Source of the DNA: a virus
IMG/VR virus record: IMGVR_UViG_3300028829_005403
Location: 1-24,716 of that record
Reading direction: 5' to 3' (one strand)
DNA: 24,716 nt
A program made the position numbers and the translations under genes. Positions 20,596 to 24,716 of this stretch are shown here, piece by piece. The notes beneath the pieces are model-generated. The model had not been told where the DNA came from. It was given only the letters and a program-made list of their open reading frames with translations, and made no database searches. Numbering within the stretch: the stretch's first letter is position 1; every line of letters begins with the position of its first letter.

Positions 20596-21218
20596 TGGCA
20601 TTTACATCGTACAGTGATTTAAAAACTTCGATTGCTAATTTTTTGGCAAGAGATGATTTAACATCACAGATTCCAGATTTTATTAAACTCTGCGAAGCCC
20701 GTATGTCACGAGAACTTGACACTCGTTCAATGGAACGTAGAGCAAAAGCCACAACAACAGAAAGCGATGAATATATTTCATTACCAACGGATCTGCGAGA
20801 AATTCGTCTTGTTAAGGTTAACAGTGATCCTGTGATCGTTTTAGAGTATTTTACACCACAAAGTTTATACGAAACATATTCCTCAAGTGGTGGTGGAAAG
20901 CCAAAAGCCTATACAATTATTGGTGCTGAAATAGCACTACGACCTGTTCCAGATACAGGCTATGAATTAGAAATTATTTATGGTGAATCAATCGCATCTC
21001 TTGCAGATGCAAACCCGACAAACACCATTTTAACACGACACCCCGATGCCTATTTATATGGCTCTCTTGCTAATGCCTATACCTATTTAATGGACGAGCA
21101 AAGAGCAACGCAATACGATGCTTTATTCTCTCGTATCATGGAAGAAATTATTCGTGATACAGAGAAAGCAAGATATGGCGGTGGTGGTCTATCAATGAAA
21201 ACACAATACGGAATTTAG
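20595..21218 (+). CDS. Head-tail adaptor protein (SU10/P22 gp4-like)
   Basis: A 207-residue protein with the layout of the podoviral adaptor ring below the portal: N-terminal helices (YSDLKTSIANFLARDDLTSQIPDFIKLCEARMSRELDTRSMERRA), a beta region (YISLPTDLREIRLVKVNSD, KAYTIIGAEIALRPVPDTGYELEIIYGESI), and C-terminal helices (HPDAYLYGSLANAYTYLMDEQRATQYDALFSRIMEEIIRDTEKARYGGG). This pattern is well known between capsid and nozzle genes. It joins the portal to the tail nozzle. Confidence 0.85.
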   Translation: MAFTSYSDLKTSIANFLARDDLTSQIPDFIKLCEARMSRELDTRSMERRAKATTTESDEYISLPTDLREIRLVKVNSDPVIVLEYFTPQSLYETYSSSGGGKPKAYTIIGAEIALRPVPDTGYELEIIYGESIASLADANPTNTILTRHPDAYLYGSLANAYTYLMDEQRATQYDALFSRIMEEIIRDTEKARYGGGGLSMKTQYGI

Positions 21219-21227
21219 GAGCAACTT

Positions 21228-21614
21228 ATGTCAGCAATGTCAGACTATCTTGAAAATGAAATACTTGACCATATATTAAGAAATTCGGCTTACACACCGG
21301 CATCAACGGTTTATATCGGACTGTCTACAGGTAGTTTTGCCGATGGTAATAGTGGAACAGAATTATCTGGAAACGGATACACACGAAAATCTATCGCTTT
21401 TGATGCTGCTTCGGGTGGTACGACAGATAATACTAGTGCAATTGATTTCCCAACTGCTACAGGTTCTTGGGGTACAGTGAGCCATTGGGGTTTATTCGAT
21501 GCTGCATCTTCTGGAAACTTATTAATACACGGTGCTTTCTCTGCAAGTAAAGCTGTTGCATCTGGCGATATTTTAAGAATAGCTGCCGGTGAGTTGGATA
21601 TTACAGCAGCATAA
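21228..21614 (+). CDS. Phage tail-fibre/decoration-like protein (Gp80-type)
   Basis: A 128-residue beta-rich protein with the pattern of a widespread phage structural group (LENEILDHILRNSAYTPASTVYIGLSTGSF, then NGYTRKSIAFDAASGGTTDNTSAIDFPTATGSWGTVSHWGLFDAASSGNLLIHGA). Members are often named tail-fibre proteins, but their place in the virion is unclear. AGGAG supports ATG 21228. It overlaps the next gene by 1 nt. Confidence 0.7.
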   Translation: MSAMSDYLENEILDHILRNSAYTPASTVYIGLSTGSFADGNSGTELSGNGYTRKSIAFDAASGGTTDNTSAIDFPTATGSWGTVSHWGLFDAASSGNLLIHGAFSASKAVASGDILRIAAGELDITAA

Positions 21615-22150
21615 TGGCAACTGTTGATGAATTGGATGCTTGGGGACACGCAGACGCACTAGACAGTTTAGGATCGCTTGATTCACTTGATAACCTAGTT
21701 TTGCATAGTGCGTCTGGTAGCGGTGCATTTGCTTTGACGGCTTCTGCAAATTCGATAAAATATGTTGGTGTTTCTGGAAGCACAACAATTGTAATTACCG
21801 GAGTTTCAACTGCAAATTTCTTAGTTAATATTTCTGGTGCAGGTTCGATTGCATTGACACAATCTTCTGCGATAGCATTGACACATGCCATCAATGGTAG
21901 TGCTTCATTTTCATTAAGTGCAAATGATGTCGCTTTAAACAAGATACAATCGGTATCGGGTGAATCTGAAATATCGGTAAACGGCTCTGCTAACACAATC
22001 GTTATACTCACCTTTACGGGAACAGGACTGTTGGCAATAACCGCATCATCAGATGTAGAAATACTTGGCGATCAATGGACAGACCAGACAATTGGTACAG
22101 AAACATGGTCTACAATTACAGAATCAACCGTAGAATGGGGATATCAATAA
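21614..22150 (+). CDS. Repetitive beta-type virion protein
   Basis: A 178-residue protein with about six degenerate tandem units of roughly 20 residues, each near S/N-G-x-x-x-I/F-x-L/I-T-A/G-x-x (SGSGAFALTASAN, SGSTTIVITGVST, SGAGSIALTQSSA, NGSASFSLSANDV, SGESEISVNGSAN, TGTGLLAITASSD). Such spacing suggests a beta-solenoid or beta-sandwich stack. The N-terminus (VDELDAWGHADALDSLGSLDSLDNL) and the C-terminus (WTDQTIGTETWSTITESTVEWGYQ) are distinct. It lies between the Gp80-like gene and the nozzle, so it is probably virion-exposed. No named family is certain. Confidence 0.65.
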   Translation: MATVDELDAWGHADALDSLGSLDSLDNLVLHSASGSGAFALTASANSIKYVGVSGSTTIVITGVSTANFLVNISGAGSIALTQSSAIALTHAINGSASFSLSANDVALNKIQSVSGESEISVNGSANTIVILTFTGTGLLAITASSDVEILGDQWTDQTIGTETWSTITESTVEWGYQ

Positions 22151-22151
22151 A

Positions 22152-23285
22152 ATGATAGAATTTGGTGAGTGGTTGCCAGACCAATCTGATCTTGGAAATT
22201 CTGGTGTGTTAGAAGCCAAAAACGTATTACCGGCTGTTCGTGGGTACAAACCAATGAACGGTTTATCAGAAATTTCTAATGCTGCGACTGCTTATTTAAA
22301 CAACATGTTTGCTACACGAGATGCAACTTCTACTGTTAAATTATTTGCAGGCGACGCAACAAAACTTTATTTATACGGTGCGGCTGATTCTGATTTAGAT
22401 GTCGTATCAAAATCTGGCAATTACACAATGGACATTAGTGATAAGTGGCGGTTCTCACAATTCGGTGATTACGTCTTAGCTTCGAGTGGTCATAATAATA
22501 TATTGCAAAAATTCCAGATTGGAACGAGTTCTTTGTTTGCTGATGTTACAGGTTCTCCGGCAGCGAAATATATGGCTGTAGTCAAAGATTTTGTTATCTG
22601 TGCGAATGTTAAGTATTCGTCAACTGTGCATCAAAGCAGATTATATTGGAGTTCGATTAACAATTCGCAAGCATGGACTATTGGCACAAATCAATCCGAT
22701 ATACAGGATATTCCAGATGCAGGTGCAATCACTGGTTTAGTCGGTGGTGAGAACGGTGTCGTAATGATGGAACGTGGTATTGCTAGATTAGAGTATGTTG
22801 GCTCACCATTAGTCTTTACTGTACAAAGAATAGAAACAACACACGGGTGTGAAATACCAAATTCAATCGTGTCGCTTGGAACTTATGCAATATTCTATAT
22901 ATCAAGCGATGGGTTTTTTATGTTTAACGGAAACCAATCAGTTCCGATTGGATCAGAAAAGGTTGATAATTTTTTCTTTGATAACGTCAACCCTGCATTT
23001 AAAGAGAGAATTAGTGCAGCAATTGATCCACAAAATCAAGTGGTCATGTGGTCGTTTGTGTCTAACGATTCAAGTGGCGAGCCAGATAAAATCTTATGTT
23101 ACAACTATGTGTTAAGCAAATGGTCACTCATTGAAATTGCACATGAATCTTTGGGTGTTATTTTATTGCCAGGTTATAGTTTAGAACAACTCGATAACAT
23201 ATCGACAAATTTAGACACTTTAACGACAAGTTTTGAGCTGCAAGTAAAGATAAAAAAATACATAGTTTCACAGGTGCAATATTAG
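22152..23285 (+). CDS. Tail nozzle protein (P22 gp10-like), N-terminal part
   Basis: A 377-residue frame giving the main part of the podoviral nozzle that closes the head and leads into the tail: FGEWLPDQSDLGNSGVLEAKNVLPAVRGYKPM at the start, RLYWSSINNSQAWTIG..DIQDIPDAGAITGLVGGENGVVMMERGIARLEYVGSP in the middle, and the FYISSDGFFMFNG and VDNFFFD segments. These are hallmarks of the gp10-like family. The last 8 residues are out of family because the frame changes: the expected C-terminus continues in the -1 frame (see 23297-23587). Reading with a -1 shift at the heptamer A AAA AAA (23252-23258) gives 478 residues, close to P22 gp10. Confidence 0.85.
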   Translation: MIEFGEWLPDQSDLGNSGVLEAKNVLPAVRGYKPMNGLSEISNAATAYLNNMFATRDATSTVKLFAGDATKLYLYGAADSDLDVVSKSGNYTMDISDKWRFSQFGDYVLASSGHNNILQKFQIGTSSLFADVTGSPAAKYMAVVKDFVICANVKYSSTVHQSRLYWSSINNSQAWTIGTNQSDIQDIPDAGAITGLVGGENGVVMMERGIARLEYVGSPLVFTVQRIETTHGCEIPNSIVSLGTYAIFYISSDGFFMFNGNQSVPIGSEKVDNFFFDNVNPAFKERISAAIDPQNQVVMWSFVSNDSSGEPDKILCYNYVLSKWSLIEIAHESLGVILLPGYSLEQLDNISTNLDTLTTSFELQVKIKKYIVSQVQY

Positions 23286-23296
23286 ACGCAACAATT

Positions 23297-23587
23297 GTGT
23301 CAAAAGAGTTTGAAATGTCGCCTTCAAAATCGTCTGTTATTAATTCTGTGACACCGTATGTCACAGCAAAAAATCCAACAATACAACCGACACTTTCCGT
23401 ATCTGTTGGCAGTCGTAACAAGCAAATTGATGATTCAATTTTTACAAGTGCAACAGCACTAAACTCTGATAATTTCTGTAATGTCCGATCACATGGGCGA
23501 TACCATAAAGTAAAAATAGATATATCTGGTGATTACAGATACGCACTTGGAGTTGACGTAGACGCAAAACAATTGGGTAGAAGATAA
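23297..23587 (+). CDS. Tail nozzle protein, C-terminal part in the -1 frame
   Basis: This frame carries the missing C-terminus of the nozzle. Open reading in this frame begins at 23237, so the residues before its ATG (FTGAILDATIVSKEFEM, in part) also belong to the family. It continues SVINSVTPYVTAKNPTIQPTLSVSVGSRNK and ends with the hallmark GRYHKVKIDISGDYRYALGVDVDAKQLG. Starting at the ATG gives only 96 residues and there is no ribosome binding site, so it is probably not an independent gene. It is either joined to the upstream part by frameshifting or separated by a 1-nt indel in an A run. Its stop overlaps the next start (TAATG). Confidence 0.75.
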   Translation: MSKEFEMSPSKSSVINSVTPYVTAKNPTIQPTLSVSVGSRNKQIDDSIFTSATALNSDNFCNVRSHGRYHKVKIDISGDYRYALGVDVDAKQLGRR

Positions 23588-23910
23588 TGGTTGATTTTAA
23601 TGTGTCAAAATTGCCGCCTGTAGGTGCAAGTGGTCGTGCAGTAGCATCGGCAGTCAACTTGTTGATTGACGGTAAGAATAATGCAAAAGGTGTTTTTACA
23701 CTAACAGCAAGTGCAGCATCAACTGTGGTGTCTGATTTTCGTGCAGGACAAGATTCGGTTATCAATTATGCACCCGTAAGTGCCAACGCATCAGCAGAAA
23801 TTGGTGCAGGCACAATTTATATTTCGGCTAGAGCAAAGCAAAGTTTTACAATAACCCATGCTAATAACAGCCAATCAGACAGGACTTTTGTTTATACTGT
23901 TACAGGATAA
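23587..23910 (+). CDS. Small conserved structural protein next to the nozzle
   Basis: A 107-residue protein starting DFNVSKLPPVGASGRAVASAVNLLIDGKNNAKGVFTLTASAASTVVSDFRAGQDSV and ending with ARAKQSFTITHANNSQSDRTFVYTVTG. This is a well-conserved beta-sandwich-like protein found beside gp10-like genes in many podoviruses. It is likely a virion component, and its exact role is not established. It overlaps the nozzle stop by 1 nt and lies 6 nt before the PAPS-reductase-like gene. Confidence 0.75.
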   Translation: MVDFNVSKLPPVGASGRAVASAVNLLIDGKNNAKGVFTLTASAASTVVSDFRAGQDSVINYAPVSANASAEIGAGTIYISARAKQSFTITHANNSQSDRTFVYTVTG

Positions 23911-23916
23911 TCTTTG

Positions 23917-24716
23917 ATGACGATAAAGCACATTAATGATTTGTATAAATTGCCTAACAATAATGTACAAATAACTTTTAGTGGCGGTAGAACTTCAGCT
24001 TATATGCTTTATAAAATACTTGAAAACAACAATGGATTACCTAAAAATGCAGTTGTTACATTTGCAAATACAGGTAGAGAAATGCCTCAAACATTAGATT
24101 TTGTACATAATTGTTCAGAAAAATGGAATGTTTCTATTACATGGCTAGAATATGATAGACCATTAAATAAAAAAGTTACTTATAAAATTGTAAACAGAAA
24201 ATCTGCTAGTGAAAACGGAGAACCTTTTGAATTGCTTATTAAATCAAGAGGGAATTATCTTCCAAATGTTGTTAGAAGATTTTGTACAAGTGAATTAAAA
24301 GTTTTAACACTTAAAAGATTTTTGGTTAAAGAACTTAAATGGAAAAAATGGGTACAAGCTTTAGGAATAAGAGCAGACGAAAGACATAGAATAAAAACTA
24401 AAGAATTAGATAATAGATGGTCTAGTTGGTACCCTTTAAGTGACAATAATATTACTAAAAACGATATATCAGAATTCTGGAAAAAACAAAACTTTGATTT
24501 AAAATTACCAAACATAAATGGATTTTGCCCACAAGGAAATTGTGATTTTTGTTTTTTAAAAAGTGAACATACTTTGGCTTTTATGACTAGAGAGTACCCA
24601 GAAAAATTAAAATGGTGGATAGGAATGGAAGATTTATCGCCAAGAAATTTTGGTAGGAAAACTGATTTTAAAACATTTGCCAAAGACATTGAATTACAAA
24701 AAGATTGGGTTTTTAA
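23917..24716 (+). CDS. PAPS-reductase/PP-loop family protein (3' truncated by window)
   Basis: An open frame from ATG 23917 to the window end (266 codons, no stop). The N-terminus has the PP-loop QITFSGGRTSAYM (SGGRTS at residues 22-27), the ATP-pyrophosphatase signature of phosphoadenylylsulfate reductases, then TFANTGREMPQTLDF. Cysteine segments follow: RRFCTSELK and GFCPQGNCDFCFLKSE, the latter suggesting metal or Fe-S binding. Similar phage genes are annotated as PAPS reductases or DndC-like proteins; possible roles are sulfur assimilation, DNA phosphorothioation or tRNA thiolation. It sits among tail genes, and its A/T-rich codon use differs from the portal and capsid genes, suggesting an acquired cargo gene. 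Confidence 0.75.
   Translation, partial: MTIKHINDLYKLPNNNVQITFSGGRTSAYMLYKILENNNGLPKNAVVTFANTGREMPQTLDFVHNCSEKWNVSITWLEYDRPLNKKVTYKIVNRKSASENGEPFELLIKSRGNYLPNVVRRFCTSELKVLTLKRFLVKELKWKKWVQALGIRADERHRIKTKELDNRWSSWYPLSDNNITKNDISEFWKKQNFDLKLPNINGFCPQGNCDFCFLKSEHTLAFMTREYPEKLKWWIGMEDLSPRNFGRKTDFKTFAKDIELQKDWVF

Noticed and set aside
21601-22011. 136-residue leftward frame opposite the repeat protein
   Set aside because: Antisense of a coupled, same-strand structural gene; its regular pattern mirrors the repeats on the other strand.
1-24716. Insertion sequences or transposons
   Set aside because: No transposase motif and no terminal inverted repeats with target duplications were seen.

Overview
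The window is a contiguous piece of a temperate tailed-phage genome, most likely short-tailed (podovirus-like), of low G+C content. The head genes (a P22-type portal, a scaffold, an SU10/DUF5309-type major capsid protein, a gp10-like nozzle) point to a podovirus. The 3' part of a tRNA-Asp gene next to a tyrosine integrase shows that it integrates at tRNA-Asp. The anticodon arm (CCGGC stem, CTGTCAC loop) and the gene content would suit an alphaproteobacterial, perhaps marine, host, but that is only a guess. Phage-like genes and the same operator palindrome lie on both sides of the tRNA fragment, so the window looks like a free, circular or permuted phage genome crossing attP rather than an integrated prophage edge.

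Layout: (1) 1-690, the rightward end of an unrecognised, probably late, gene block with two small membrane proteins. (2) 661-2212, two leftward genes (a DUF1937-like nucleotide-related protein and a PD-(D/E)XK nuclease) divergent from a rightward XRE regulator. (3) 2213-2776, non-coding attP region: two outward promoters, operators, the tRNA-Asp 3' fragment, and four CTCCCATTTTT-type direct repeats that look like integrase arm sites. (4) 2777-5179, integrase with a strong terminator, a leftward CI-like repressor, and a divergent control region. (5) 5180-11636, rightward early operon: Cro-like protein, RecB/Cas4-type exonuclease, SSB-like protein, structured leader, PrimPol-RepA-type helicase, a second RecA-fold ATPase, a small ORF with a structured region, a protein ending in an SSB-like DDPIPF tip, a DUF6378-like protein and two probable regulators. 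(6) 13253-11642, leftward operon with ArdA antirestriction protein and several tiny proteins, ending at a terminator embedded in the opposing gene. (7) 13388 to the end, rightward late operon: putative small terminase, TerL, portal, scaffold, capsid, adaptor, tail/head accessory proteins, nozzle (split by an apparent frameshift), and a truncated PAPS-reductase-family gene at the edge.

How it fits together: the palindrome CATAA-N-TTATG occurs exactly at four intergenic sites (2371, 2685, 5126, 13326), with relaxed versions elsewhere. It sits beside or in promoter-like elements for int, the early operon and the ArdA operon, which suggests one phage repressor controls them all. The most notable unexplained items are this regulon, an attP with repeated arm sites and a further copy upstream of terL, a switch-like RNA leader before the primase, a hairpin hiding a ribosome binding site at 9785-9817, a 34-nt palindrome at 9923-9956, and an in-frame A AAA AAA slippery site that would restore the full-length nozzle.
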